Assembly: GCF_029892605.1 (NCBI RefSeq)
Contig: NZ_JARXWF010000005.1
Location: 62,001 to 126,000, forward strand
Direction of reading: 5' to 3'
From: Parabacteroides sp. PM6-13
GTDB lineage: Bacteria; Bacteroidota; Bacteroidia; Bacteroidales; Tannerellaceae
DNA: 64,000 nucleotides
Positions 17,884-25,791 of this stretch are shown here, one piece after another (the first letter of the stretch is position 1; each line of letters begins with the position of its first letter). The notes beneath the pieces are model-generated. The model was given only the letters and a program-made list of their open reading frames with translations. It did no database searches and was not told the DNA's origin. The position numbers were made by a program, and so were the translations under genes.

Positions 17884-18405
17884 TTAATTCCCCAATTTCC
17901 GTATAGAATAAACGCCTATATAATCATCCCAAAACGAATAGTATTCATTTATAAATAAATAGTATAATATAGTAAATATTTCATTTTCATTTAGTCCCTG
18001 AGATATTCTAAACACATTTCCATTTTCATAACAATACAATGAAAAAAAAGTATCAAAATTCATCCTGTCATAATTATCACTTATAACTGCATCAAGTCTG
18101 AAACAACTATCCGGGATATGTATACACATACTCTCTTTAAGTACTTTTCGCAAGTAAGTTTTATAGTTCATATTATACTTATTCTCCAAATATTCTTTTT
18201 TTATAATACGAGGGAATGTTATTTTTTTCTCATTCTCATCTTCACAACAAATAAAGAGATGCAATCCTTCATAACGCGACGGATATTCTAGGTCCAGAGG
18301 CTCATTAGAAAGCGATTCTATTATTTTCTCATGCCTACAGTCATTGTTCCTACATCCTCCTGTTAATAACAGGACGCATAAGAGAAGAAACATACTTATT
18401 CTCAT
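17884..18405 (-). CDS. Lipoprotein, immunity-like protein of cassette 4
   Basis: A 173-residue protein starting MRISMFLLLCVLLLTGGC, a lipoprotein signal with Cys18 as lipidation site. No recognised domain follows; it is charged with a mixed alpha/beta character. It lies 14 bases after the stop of the tip gene of cassette 4 and is AT-rich. By position it is the immunity protein for that zincin-type tip. Confidence 0.7.
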   Translation of the reverse strand: MRISMFLLLCVLLLTGGCRNNDCRHEKIIESLSNEPLDLEYPSRYEGLHLFICCEDENEKKITFPRIIKKEYLENKYNMNYKTYLRKVLKESMCIHIPDSCFRLDAVISDNYDRMNFDTFFSLYCYENGNVFRISQGLNENEIFTILYYLFINEYYSFWDDYIGVYSIRKLGN

Positions 18406-18419
18406 GACTATATTGATAT

Positions 18420-19328
18420 TTAATATTTCTTTCTTAAATCTAGTTCTTCTAATGCTCGAGCTATATTTTCTAATTCAACAGCTCGAATTTCAGACGGATT
18501 CTCACTACTGCTTTTGCCAGTATTATCCATCATATTTCCTATATCATAATCATATTGATGCTGCAACTCATGAACAACAGTAGACATATCACTACTTTTG
18601 ATCCCTTTAGCCAATTCAAAATCCCTCTTGTTCTCCAATGATATATCAAGATGTAACGCTGTTCCAATTGGTTCTCCTTTTTTGAATTGTTCACTTGTAC
18701 CAAGAGGGTATACTTTACTTCCACCTCCGGTAATTCCTTTTTCTATGTAATGCGTATTTTTACTTCTGTCAATAGTCCTAAGTTTATGAATAAGCTCTTT
18801 GTTGTCTGAGTCAAGTATTTTCCTATATACTTGAGCTAATTTATTTGCAGTATCATCAGAAGTAAACTTTTTTCCACTATCATCAACAAAATACCCGTTT
18901 TTAAAAGTGTACTGTTGCTTTATTTCATTTTTTGAATTCCTTGTTATATAAACAATTTTCTTACCATCTGGATCTATTGCATTCATCGGGTTATTTGCGC
19001 AATACGCATACGGACTCGTACTGTAATACTTCTCCGCCAGCGGATCCATGGTCAGGAAGCCGCCTAAGGCGGGATCGTAATAACGCGCCTCGAAGTCATA
19101 CAGGTACAACCCATGCTTATCATCAAACTCCTTGCCGCCATACTTCATCTGCTGACGACCCTGGTCGCCTCTATCGCCATAGAGCATTCCGAAAGGATAG
19201 TAACTCAACCATTGATACATCGAATCCGTCGGAGTCGCGACCATGCGTGTATTACCCAAGTAGTCTTTCAGGTAGCAATGATACACATTATTTTCAATAT
19301 AACCGCTGCCTACATACACTCTTTTCAA
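18420..19328 (-). CDS. 5'-truncated Rhs cassette 4 with zincin (HELQH) tip
   Basis: A 302-residue frame with core block residues from NALKRVYVG onward, then the unique tip after NAIDPDGKK. The tip has TVVHELQHQYDYDIG, an HExxH zinc site, and further on SEIRAVELENIAR, so it also resembles M91-type effector peptidases but differs from the tip of cassette 2. The core similarity stops abruptly at about 19336. Upstream of that is a TGA in frame and unrelated sequence, and the best start is only a TTG. The 5' part of the cassette has thus been lost, or the cassette was inserted without it. Confidence 0.8.
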   Translation of the reverse strand: MKRVYVGSGYIENNVYHCYLKDYLGNTRMVATPTDSMYQWLSYYPFGMLYGDRGDQGRQQMKYGGKEFDDKHGLYLYDFEARYYDPALGGFLTMDPLAEKYYSTSPYAYCANNPMNAIDPDGKKIVYITRNSKNEIKQQYTFKNGYFVDDSGKKFTSDDTANKLAQVYRKILDSDNKELIHKLRTIDRSKNTHYIEKGITGGGSKVYPLGTSEQFKKGEPIGTALHLDISLENKRDFELAKGIKSSDMSTVVHELQHQYDYDIGNMMDNTGKSSSENPSEIRAVELENIARALEELDLRKKY

Positions 19329-19406
19329 AGCATTGTCTAAGCATATGACAAAATTTCAACCATTACTTGACGCAGGAACAAGTCATCAAAATTTTAGAAC
19401 CCCCCG

Positions 19407-19616
19407 GCATCGAAGACGCATCACGTTGATAAACCCTATGTGAAGCGAAACATGGGGTACTGCAATGAGTATCCCCTCGACCTCGAAGAGGTGAGACTCT
19501 CTCGTTTTGCGTTTTGGTCCGACCTCATCGAGGCCGAGGAAGGAGTTCTGTTCTCGCCCCATGTTCCGCAAAAAATGCTTCACATGGGGTTTATCAACGT
19601 GATGCGTCTTCGACGC
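19407..19616. repeat. Palindromic intergenic element, copy B (210 bp)
   Basis: The ends are GCATCGAAGACGC and GCGTCTTCGACGC, followed inward by arms reading ACGTTGATAAACC and GGTTTATCAACG, then a second pair around ACATGGGG and CCCCATGT, then a central pair CCTCGAAGAGG and CTCATCGAGG. The whole is a nested, imperfect palindrome of the same architecture as 29294-29507. It abuts the truncated 5' end of Rhs cassette 4. Confidence 0.8.
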
Positions 19617-19672
19617 AAACAACAAAACACTTTAATAGGTTTTCCCTGATCCAGGCTGTTTTTGTAGTTGAA
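19577..19672. repeat. Right ~97-bp direct repeat flanking the Rhs array
   Basis: Partner of 13921-14018, same orientation, with only scattered mismatches. It starts inside the right arm of the palindromic element and ends in the TAGTTGAA motif. Confidence 0.75.
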
Positions 19673-19771
19673 GCGTATCAGCAAAAAATCACGGGACACA
19701 ACACCATCCCGAGCAGCTTAGACCGCTGCCTCGCCCCCTTTTTCTCACCCCCTGAAAAAGCCGCAAAAAAA

Positions 19772-19813
19772 ATTCTCACCCGCGTGAGAAAAAATTCTCA
19801 TGCGGGTGAGAAT
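19772..19813. terminator. Strong hairpin upstream of the metallophosphoesterase gene
   Basis: ATTCTCACCCGC (19772-19783) and GCGGGTGAGAAT (19802-19813) are exact reverse complements, and the loop contains a second smaller TGAGAA/TTCTCA pair. It may end transcription reading out of the region or, less likely, act on the downstream gene 140 bases away. Confidence 0.5.
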
Positions 19814-19923
19814 AAAAAACAGCGGTTGATTCGTTCGGGGAAAGCCTTCGTCAATTAATACCTTTTATTGGTACAAAACGTATAAAACGATAGGGAGGGG
19901 AAGGATTTTATTTTTATTTTCCA

Positions 19924-19931
19924 TAGTTTTG
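19924..19931 (+). promoter_or_regulatory. Candidate -7 box of the metallophosphoesterase gene
   Basis: TAGTTTTG, fitting TAnnTTTG, 23 bases before the ATG at 19954. Confidence 0.55.
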
Positions 19932-19953
19932 CGTTCCAATTCAATGCACGATT

Positions 19954-21066
19954 ATGAGAATATTTCCAATACTGATGATGCTTTCCGTGGTATGCGGAGG
20001 GTATGCCTATGTGTATTACCGCATATGGCAGATGATGCCACCGAGTCTGGTGGGGCGGATCATTCTGATCCTGGTGGGGCTTTTCCTGTTTCTTTGTCCG
20101 TTTATAAGCATGGGGGTCGGCGGCGCGTTTCCGGTTTCGCTCTCGGCTTTTATGTATAAGGTTGGCACCTCCTGGCTGATTGCGCTGCTTTACCTGTTTA
20201 TGTTGTTCCTGGTGTTGGATATACTGCGGGTAACGCATATTCTTCCGGTCGACCGGATCCTGTATAACAGTTGGGCGGGACTGGGCGGCGTGGCCTGTGT
20301 GATGGCTGTGATCCTGTCGATCGGCTATTATCGTTATACCCACAAAACAAGGGTGGAATTAACCCTTCCTGTCAAGAAAGAGCTGTTAGCCGGGAATTCC
20401 TTGAAGATTGTGGCCGTGAGCGACCTACACCTGGGCTATGGCATTGGCAAGAATGAGTTCGAAGGCTGGACGGAACTGATCAACCGCGAAAATCCGGATA
20501 TCGTATTGATTGCCGGAGATATTACGGATAATAATGTAACGCCGCTCTACAAAGAAAATATGGGCGAGGTGTTCAGCCGGATAAAGAGTAATTACGGCAT
20601 CTATGCGATTCCCGGCAATCATGAATACATCGCCGGCAAAGAGAAGGCGATGAGCTTTTTGCAAAAGGCAGGCGTCACGGTATTAGACGACTCGGTAGCC
20701 CTGGTGGCCGATCGCTTCTATGTCGTGGGGCGTGACGACCGCAGTAACGGGTCGCGCAAACCGCTTCGCGAACTGGTGGCTTCATTGGACAACACCAAGC
20801 CGATCCTATTGCTCGATCATCAACCCTACCACCTGGAGGAAGCGGAGGAGAGCGGGATCGACCTGCAGATATCCGGGCATACACACGGCGGACAGGTCTG
20901 GCCGGCCACACTGGTTACCCAAGCCATCTTCGAGAAAGATCATGGCTACCTGCAAAAAGGCAATACCCATTATTATATAAGCTCCGGCTTAGGTATTTGG
21001 GGTGGCAAGTTCCGCCTGGGATCGCAATCGGAATATGTGGTGATCACCCTGGTTGGAGAAGAATAA
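19954..21066 (+). CDS. Membrane-anchored metallophosphoesterase (YkuE-like)
   Basis: A 370-residue protein. The first ~130 residues form about four membrane helices. The remainder is a calcineurin-like phosphoesterase with all metal-binding motifs: SDLHLG, AGDITDNN, GNHEY, a lone LLDHQP and SGHTHGGQ. By analogy with YkuE/YaeI-type enzymes it would hydrolyse a phosphodiester or lipid head group near the membrane; the substrate is not deducible. It ends 6 bases from the convergent DUF456 gene. Confidence 0.9.
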   Translation: MRIFPILMMLSVVCGGYAYVYYRIWQMMPPSLVGRIILILVGLFLFLCPFISMGVGGAFPVSLSAFMYKVGTSWLIALLYLFMLFLVLDILRVTHILPVDRILYNSWAGLGGVACVMAVILSIGYYRYTHKTRVELTLPVKKELLAGNSLKIVAVSDLHLGYGIGKNEFEGWTELINRENPDIVLIAGDITDNNVTPLYKENMGEVFSRIKSNYGIYAIPGNHEYIAGKEKAMSFLQKAGVTVLDDSVALVADRFYVVGRDDRSNGSRKPLRELVASLDNTKPILLLDHQPYHLEEAEESGIDLQISGHTHGGQVWPATLVTQAIFEKDHGYLQKGNTHYYISSGLGIWGGKFRLGSQSEYVVITLVGEE

Positions 21067-21071
21067 CCGGA

Positions 21072-21542
21072 TCAGAAGATAATCGCGTAAAGGATATAGA
21101 AGCAATATAATAATTTGAGGCCGGTGCCAAATAGGAATCCGGCAAAGGCGCCCAACGCTGCTTTAAACGCTTTGTCTGCCCCATTCCGGGCAAACAGAAG
21201 TTCGCCGATAAAGGCGCCCAAGAGCATCCCCAACAGCATGCCGATGGCCGAAAAGAAAATACCCGCCAGCATCCCGATGATGGATCCGATCGTCGCGTAA
21301 CGCGAGCCGCCTGATTTGCTGGTGATATAAGGCGGAAGCACATTGTCGATCACCGTGATGACAATCATCGCCACAGCCGTCCATATCAGAAAAGAGGAGG
21401 AATAGTCCTGATAGCCGCTCCACTTCGCCAGCCAAAGCGCCACGTAAGCCACCGGTGGACCGGGCAAGGCGGGTAGAATAGAACCGGCCAACCCTATAAT
21501 CACGCATAAAAACGCCAATATGATCAAAAGAATACTTCCCAT
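21072..21542 (-). CDS. DUF456 membrane protein
   Basis: A 156-residue protein of about four to five hydrophobic helices rich in Gly and Ala. Its N terminus MGSILLIILAFLCVIIGLAGSILPALPGPPVAY has the GxxLPxLPGxP pattern of DUF456, and the glycine-zipper-like part GAFIGELLFARNGADKAFKAALGAFAGFLFG is typical too. The function is unknown. The TAnnTTTG box at 21547-21554 ends only 5 bases before the ATG, suggesting a leaderless mRNA or a later real start, but no later Met exists before the conserved part. Confidence 0.88.
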   Translation of the reverse strand: MGSILLIILAFLCVIIGLAGSILPALPGPPVAYVALWLAKWSGYQDYSSSFLIWTAVAMIVITVIDNVLPPYITSKSGGSRYATIGSIIGMLAGIFFSAIGMLLGMLLGAFIGELLFARNGADKAFKAALGAFAGFLFGTGLKLLYCFYILYAIIF

Positions 21543-21546
21543 ATTG

Positions 21547-21554
21547 CAAATATA
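21547..21554 (-). promoter_or_regulatory. Candidate -7 box of the DUF456 gene
   Basis: TATATTTG on the minus strand. Its last base is 5 bases from the ATG at 21542, so the predicted transcript would begin at or next to the start codon. Confidence 0.45.
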
Positions 21555-21611
21555 GTAAGAAAGCTGAACACAGAGTCAAGCCGGCTTGAAGATTACAACT
21601 ACTTATTTTCG

Positions 21612-21619
21612 TATCTTTG
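21612..21619 (+). promoter_or_regulatory. Candidate -7 box of the ABC-F gene
   Basis: TATCTTTG, 27 bases before the ATG at 21647. It overlaps an in-frame TTG at 21617, which argues against that codon as start. Confidence 0.6.
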
Positions 21620-21646
21620 TCCCCACTTTTAATTTATGCGCACATC

Positions 21647-23587
21647 ATGATATCTGTAGAGAAGCTGAGGATAGAATTTGGAGGATTTACTTTGTTCGAT
21701 GATATATCGTTCGTGGTGAACAAGAAAGACCGTATTGCCCTGGTGGGCAAAAACGGGGCAGGCAAATCGACCCTGTTAAAGATATTCGCCGGATTGCAGG
21801 CACCCACCGCCGGTCATGTCAGCCTTCCCAAAGACCTCACCATCGGCTACCTGCCTCAACAGATGAAACTGGCCGACAGCCGTACCGTCAAAGAGGAGGC
21901 CGAACAGGCCTTTGAGCATATCCACATCATGGAGAAAGAGTTGGACGAACTAAATCTCCAACTAGCGGAACGCACCGACTACGAATCGGAGGCCTACCAG
22001 AAAATCATCGACCGCAGCTCTTACCTGACCGAACATATCGGTATGATCGGGGGCAACAACTACTTGGCGGAGCTCGAACGTACCCTGATCGGACTGGGTT
22101 TTCGCCGCGAAGACTTTGACCGTCCCACCTCAGAATTCAGCGGAGGATGGCGTATGCGTATCGAATTGGCCAAACTCTTGTTGCGCCGCCCCGACATCCT
22201 GTTGCTCGATGAGCCGACCAACCACCTCGATATCGAATCGATCCAATGGCTGGAGAATTTCATATCCACACGGGCCAACGCGGTGATCCTCGTGTCGCAC
22301 GACCGGGCGTTTATCGACAATACGACATCGCGCACCCTGGAAATAGAACTGGGAAGCATATACGACTATAAAGTCAACTATTCACAATATGTCGTTCTCC
22401 GTCAGGAACGGAGAGAGCAACAACTGCGCGCCTACGAAAACCAGCAAAAGAAATTGGCCGATACGGAAGCCTTTATCGAGCGTTTTCGCTACAAAGCGAC
22501 CAAGGCGGTGCAGGTGCAGTCGCGCATCAAACAACTGGAAAAGATCGACCGCATCGAGGTGGATGATGTCGACAACGCCTCACTCCACCTGAAGTTTCCT
22601 CCCGCGCCCCGTTCGGGATCCTATCCGGTTATCCTGGAAAATGTATCGAAAAGCTATGGCGATCACCTTGTATTCCGCGATGCCACCTTCACGATCAACA
22701 GGGGTGACAAGGTGGCCTTTGTGGGGAAAAACGGCGAAGGCAAGTCGACGTTGGTGAAGTGTATCATGGAGGAGATCGACTACCGGGGCAAACTGCAACT
22801 CGGACACAATGTGAAGATCGGTTATTTCGCGCAAAACCAGGCACAGTTGATGAACGAAAAACTTACGGTTTTTGAGACCATCGATTATGTAGCCCAGGGG
22901 GATATCCGCACCAAGATACGTGATATTCTGGGCGCCTTCATGTTTGGCGGAGAGGCCTCCGACAAGAAGGTAGAGGTATTGTCGGGAGGCGAACGCAGCC
23001 GCTTGGCGATGATCCGCCTGTTGTTGGAGCCTGTCAACCTATTGATCCTCGACGAACCGACCAACCACCTGGATATGCGCTCGAAAGATGTGTTGAAAGA
23101 GGCGCTGCGGGAATTCGACGGAACAGTCATTGTCGTATCACACGACCGTGAATTCCTCGACGGCCTGGTGGAGAAGGTGTATGAGTTTGGCAACCAACAG
23201 GTGAAAGAGCACCTGGGAGGCATATACGAGTTTCTGGAGAAAAAGAAAATGGAGAACCTGCAGGAGTTGGAACGAAACACCCAGCCCCTCTCCTCCTCCG
23301 GCGAACAGGCAGGCGATCAGCCCTCGCAAAACAAGCTATCATATGAAGCGCGTAAAGAGTTGAGCCGCGCGATCAAAAAGGCAGAACGTGCCATTGCGGA
23401 GGCGGAAAACCGGATTGCCGAACTGGAGACCACCATTGCCCAGATAGAAGAAAAGCTCGCCACCCCGGAAGGGGCTGCAGACGCCTCTTTATACACCAGT
23501 TATTCGGACAACAAAAACCGGCTAAGCGAGGTGATGGATCAGTGGGCAGAACTGACGATGGAGTTAGAAGAGCTGACAAAAGAATAA
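21647..23587 (+). CDS. ABC-F family ATPase
   Basis: A soluble 646-residue protein with two ABC domains in tandem and no membrane domain, the ABC-F layout of ribosome-associated translation factors. Domain 1 has Walker A GKNGAGKST, signature FSGGW and LLLDEPTNHLD. Domain 2 has GKNGEGKST, LSGGERSR and LILDEPTNHLD. A charged linker (about residues 235-310) joins them, and a C-terminal coiled coil rich in Glu, Lys and Ala (about 560-646) ends the protein, as in Uup/YheS-type members. The start at 21647 is chosen because the promoter box covers the upstream alternative. A resistance role cannot be excluded but nothing supports it. Confidence 0.92.
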   Translation: MISVEKLRIEFGGFTLFDDISFVVNKKDRIALVGKNGAGKSTLLKIFAGLQAPTAGHVSLPKDLTIGYLPQQMKLADSRTVKEEAEQAFEHIHIMEKELDELNLQLAERTDYESEAYQKIIDRSSYLTEHIGMIGGNNYLAELERTLIGLGFRREDFDRPTSEFSGGWRMRIELAKLLLRRPDILLLDEPTNHLDIESIQWLENFISTRANAVILVSHDRAFIDNTTSRTLEIELGSIYDYKVNYSQYVVLRQERREQQLRAYENQQKKLADTEAFIERFRYKATKAVQVQSRIKQLEKIDRIEVDDVDNASLHLKFPPAPRSGSYPVILENVSKSYGDHLVFRDATFTINRGDKVAFVGKNGEGKSTLVKCIMEEIDYRGKLQLGHNVKIGYFAQNQAQLMNEKLTVFETIDYVAQGDIRTKIRDILGAFMFGGEASDKKVEVLSGGERSRLAMIRLLLEPVNLLILDEPTNHLDMRSKDVLKEALREFDGTVIVVSHDREFLDGLVEKVYEFGNQQVKEHLGGIYEFLEKKKMENLQELERNTQPLSSSGEQAGDQPSQNKLSYEARKELSRAIKKAERAIAEAENRIAELETTIAQIEEKLATPEGAADASLYTSYSDNKNRLSEVMDQWAELTMELEELTKE

Positions 23588-23636
23588 AATCTCTTAAATA
23601 CGATGTTCTTTCGGGAACACCTATCTGCTGTTTTTG

Positions 23637-23644
23637 TATCTTTG
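23637..23644 (+). promoter_or_regulatory. Candidate -7 box of the NagB::LmbE gene
   Basis: TATCTTTG, 30 bases before the ATG at 23674 and downstream of the ABC-F stop codon. It supports the internal start and a separate transcript. Confidence 0.6.
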
Positions 23645-23673
23645 TTGTGAACGAAAAACTCAATCAAAACGAT

Positions 23674-25662
23674 ATGAAAACAAACCTTAGTTCTCAAATT
23701 ACGTTAACTCGTATCCCCCCGAAGTATTACCGGCCGGAAAATGCCTATGAACACTCCGTCTTGACGCGTTTGGAAAAGATCCCTACCGACATATACGAAT
23801 CGGTGATTGAAGGATCGAAAGCGATCGCGCAAGAGCTGGCCAATGCTATGCGTAAGAAACAGGAGGCGGGCACACCATTCGTCCTGGCATTGCCCGGCGG
23901 ACGTTCTCCGCTCACACTCTTCCGGGAATTGATCCGCATGCACAAAGAGGAACAACTGAGTTTCCGCCATGTAATTGTCTTTGTCGAATATGAATTCTAT
24001 CCATTGACCGCCCTGACGGCAGGCAATGTCAATCGGTTGAAGTCCGAATTCCTGGATCATATCGATATCTTGCCGGAGAATATCTATGCCCCCGACGGCA
24101 TGATGCCCAAAGAGGCGATCTTCGACTTCTGCCGGCAATATGAAAACAAAATAGGCGAAGTAGGCGGCATCGACTATATGTTGATGGGCGTTGGGCATAC
24201 GAGCAACATCATGTTCAACGCGCCGGGTACACCGACCAATACACGCACCCGCCTGGTCTACCTCGAAGGGGCAGCCCGCAAAGAGGCCTCGCGCACCTTC
24301 CCTTCCATCGAGAGCGTTCCCACCAGTGTGATTACGATGGGAATTGCTAATATGATGTATGCCAAGCACGTGATCCTCATGGCGTGGGGCGAAGACAAAG
24401 CCGATATCATCCGCAAAACGGTGGAAGAGAAAATATCGGACGTCGTGCCCTCCTCCTACCTGCAGAACCATCCGGATGCCCGGGTAGTGATCGACTTAGG
24501 AGCGGCTTACGACCTGACCCGCATCAGTTATCCCTGGCTGGTGACCAGTGCCGAATGGGATAATAAACTGATCCGCCGCGCGATTGTTTGGCTCTGCCAG
24601 CAAACGGGCAAACCGATTCTGAAGCTGACCAACAAAGACTATGGCGAACATGGCTTGGCTGAGCTATTGGCGATCTATGGCTCTGCCTACAATGTAAACA
24701 TCAAGATATTCAACGATATCCAACACACCATCACCGGATGGCCGGGTGGCAAACCCAACGCGGACGACTCGAACCGGCCGGAACGGGCAACTCCCTATCC
24801 GAAGAAGGTGATTATCTTCAGCCCGCATCCCGACGATGATGTGATCTCGATGGGAGGCACCTTCCGCCGCTTGTGCGACCAGCACCACGATGTGTATGTA
24901 GCCTACCAGACATCCGGCAATATTGCCGTGGGCGACGAAGAGGTGATCCGCTATTGCGAATACCTGCGTGATGTGGCGGGCAACTATTCATCTGGCAACA
25001 ATACCATAAAAGAGAAAGCGGAAGAACTGATACGCTACCTGCGTTACGAGAAGATCGACGATGGCGAACCGGAGCGTAAGGATGTCTTGTTCATGAAAGG
25101 AACGATCCGTCGGGAAGAGGCGCGTCATGGCGCGCGCCATGCCGGTGTCAAAGACGACGATCATATCCGCTTCCTCGACCTTCCGTTCTACGATACAGGA
25201 TTAGTTCAAAAGAAACCGATCTCGAAAGCCGATGTGGAGATTATCGTCGATCTGTTGCATGAGATCAAGCCGGATCAGCTATTTGTCGCCGGTGACCTGG
25301 CCGATCCGCATGGCACACATAAGGTATGTCTGGACGCTATCCTGGCGGCTATCGACCTGATTAAGGATGAAGAATGGATGAAAAACTGTCGGGTGTGGAT
25401 GTATCGTGGCGCCTGGGCCGAATGGGAGATGGACCATATCGAAATGGCTGTGCCTATTAGTCCGGAAGAGCTTCGCCTGAAACGTAACTCTATTCTGAAA
25501 CATCAATCGCAAATGGAGAGCGCTCCTTTCCTGGGCGATGACGAACGCCTGTTCTGGCAACGTGCCGAAGACCGCAACCGCGCTACGGCAGAGCTCTACA
25601 AACAGCTGGGGCTTGCCTCCTATGAGGCGATTGAGGCGTTTGTGCAATATAAGAGGGATTAG
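23674..25662 (+). CDS. NagB-like domain fused to LmbE/PIG-L deacetylase domain
   Basis: A 662-residue two-domain protein usually annotated as glucosamine-6-phosphate deaminase in Bacteroidetes. The N-terminal ~280 residues have the NagB/RpiA/SugIsom fold (LALPGGRSPLTLFREL). The C-terminal ~290 residues form an LmbE/PIG-L N-acetylglucosaminyl deacetylase with the zinc motif SPHPDDD near residue 385 and a later DPHGTHK. Where active NagB has D-G-H...N-E-P, this protein has GHTSNIMFNAPG, and FNMDEY is replaced by FVEYEF. The deaminase half may therefore be inactive or altered. The start at 23674 follows a promoter box and removes an unconserved 44-residue extension. Confidence 0.85.
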   Translation: MKTNLSSQITLTRIPPKYYRPENAYEHSVLTRLEKIPTDIYESVIEGSKAIAQELANAMRKKQEAGTPFVLALPGGRSPLTLFRELIRMHKEEQLSFRHVIVFVEYEFYPLTALTAGNVNRLKSEFLDHIDILPENIYAPDGMMPKEAIFDFCRQYENKIGEVGGIDYMLMGVGHTSNIMFNAPGTPTNTRTRLVYLEGAARKEASRTFPSIESVPTSVITMGIANMMYAKHVILMAWGEDKADIIRKTVEEKISDVVPSSYLQNHPDARVVIDLGAAYDLTRISYPWLVTSAEWDNKLIRRAIVWLCQQTGKPILKLTNKDYGEHGLAELLAIYGSAYNVNIKIFNDIQHTITGWPGGKPNADDSNRPERATPYPKKVIIFSPHPDDDVISMGGTFRRLCDQHHDVYVAYQTSGNIAVGDEEVIRYCEYLRDVAGNYSSGNNTIKEKAEELIRYLRYEKIDDGEPERKDVLFMKGTIRREEARHGARHAGVKDDDHIRFLDLPFYDTGLVQKKPISKADVEIIVDLLHEIKPDQLFVAGDLADPHGTHKVCLDAILAAIDLIKDEEWMKNCRVWMYRGAWAEWEMDHIEMAVPISPEELRLKRNSILKHQSQMESAPFLGDDERLFWQRAEDRNRATAELYKQLGLASYEAIEAFVQYKRD

Positions 25663-25790
25663 GAGAAGGGAGAAGGGAGAAGGGAGAAAGGAGAAAGGAG
25701 AAAGGAAAGAGGAGATCGCTTTGGCAAATAATTACGCCTAAAGTTTAGCTCCTTTCTCCTTTCTCCTTTTCCCTTTCTCCCTTCTCCTTA
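25663..25790. terminator. Inverted heptamer tracts between convergent genes
   Basis: The left tract (25663-25717) is built of GAGAAGG and GAGAAAG units, the right tract (25750-25789) of their reverse complements. The two can form a long purine/pyrimidine stem around a ~30-base loop. It lies exactly between the ends of two convergent genes (stops at 25662 and 25792), a natural place for a two-way terminator. Confidence 0.65.
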
Positions 25791-25791
25791 T

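Larger units (their letters stand above)
14028..19335 (-). repeat. Array of four ~400-bp direct repeats (Rhs core blocks)
   Basis: Near-identical blocks lie at about 14028-14447, 15713-16125, 17445-17857 and 19020-19335. Blocks 1 and 2 are closest to each other, and blocks 3 and 4 share their own variants (for example MVATPTDSMYQWLSYY instead of LVVTPTDNYYQWLNYY). Each block both begins and ends with codons for a Y-STSP motif. Between blocks lie non-homologous toxin and immunity genes. The repeats would allow recombination with a full-length Rhs gene elsewhere; none is in this window. Confidence 0.85.
19337..19953. other. 617-base intergenic region with palindromic element and hairpin
   Basis: The region holds the palindromic element (19407-19616), the right flanking repeat of the Rhs array (19577-19672), a strong hairpin (19772-19813) and the promoter box of the metallophosphoesterase (19924-19931). 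Open frames inside it, such as 19386-19625, are by-products of the palindrome and are not genes. Confidence 0.7.

Noticed and set aside
19386-19625. 79-codon open frame near the Rhs array
   Set aside because: It is made entirely of the palindromic element and matches the tail of the cassette 1 frame only because both cross a copy of that element.
19855-20343. 162-codon minus-strand frame over the start of the metallophosphoesterase
   Set aside because: Antisense shadow; product is basic and without recognisable pattern.
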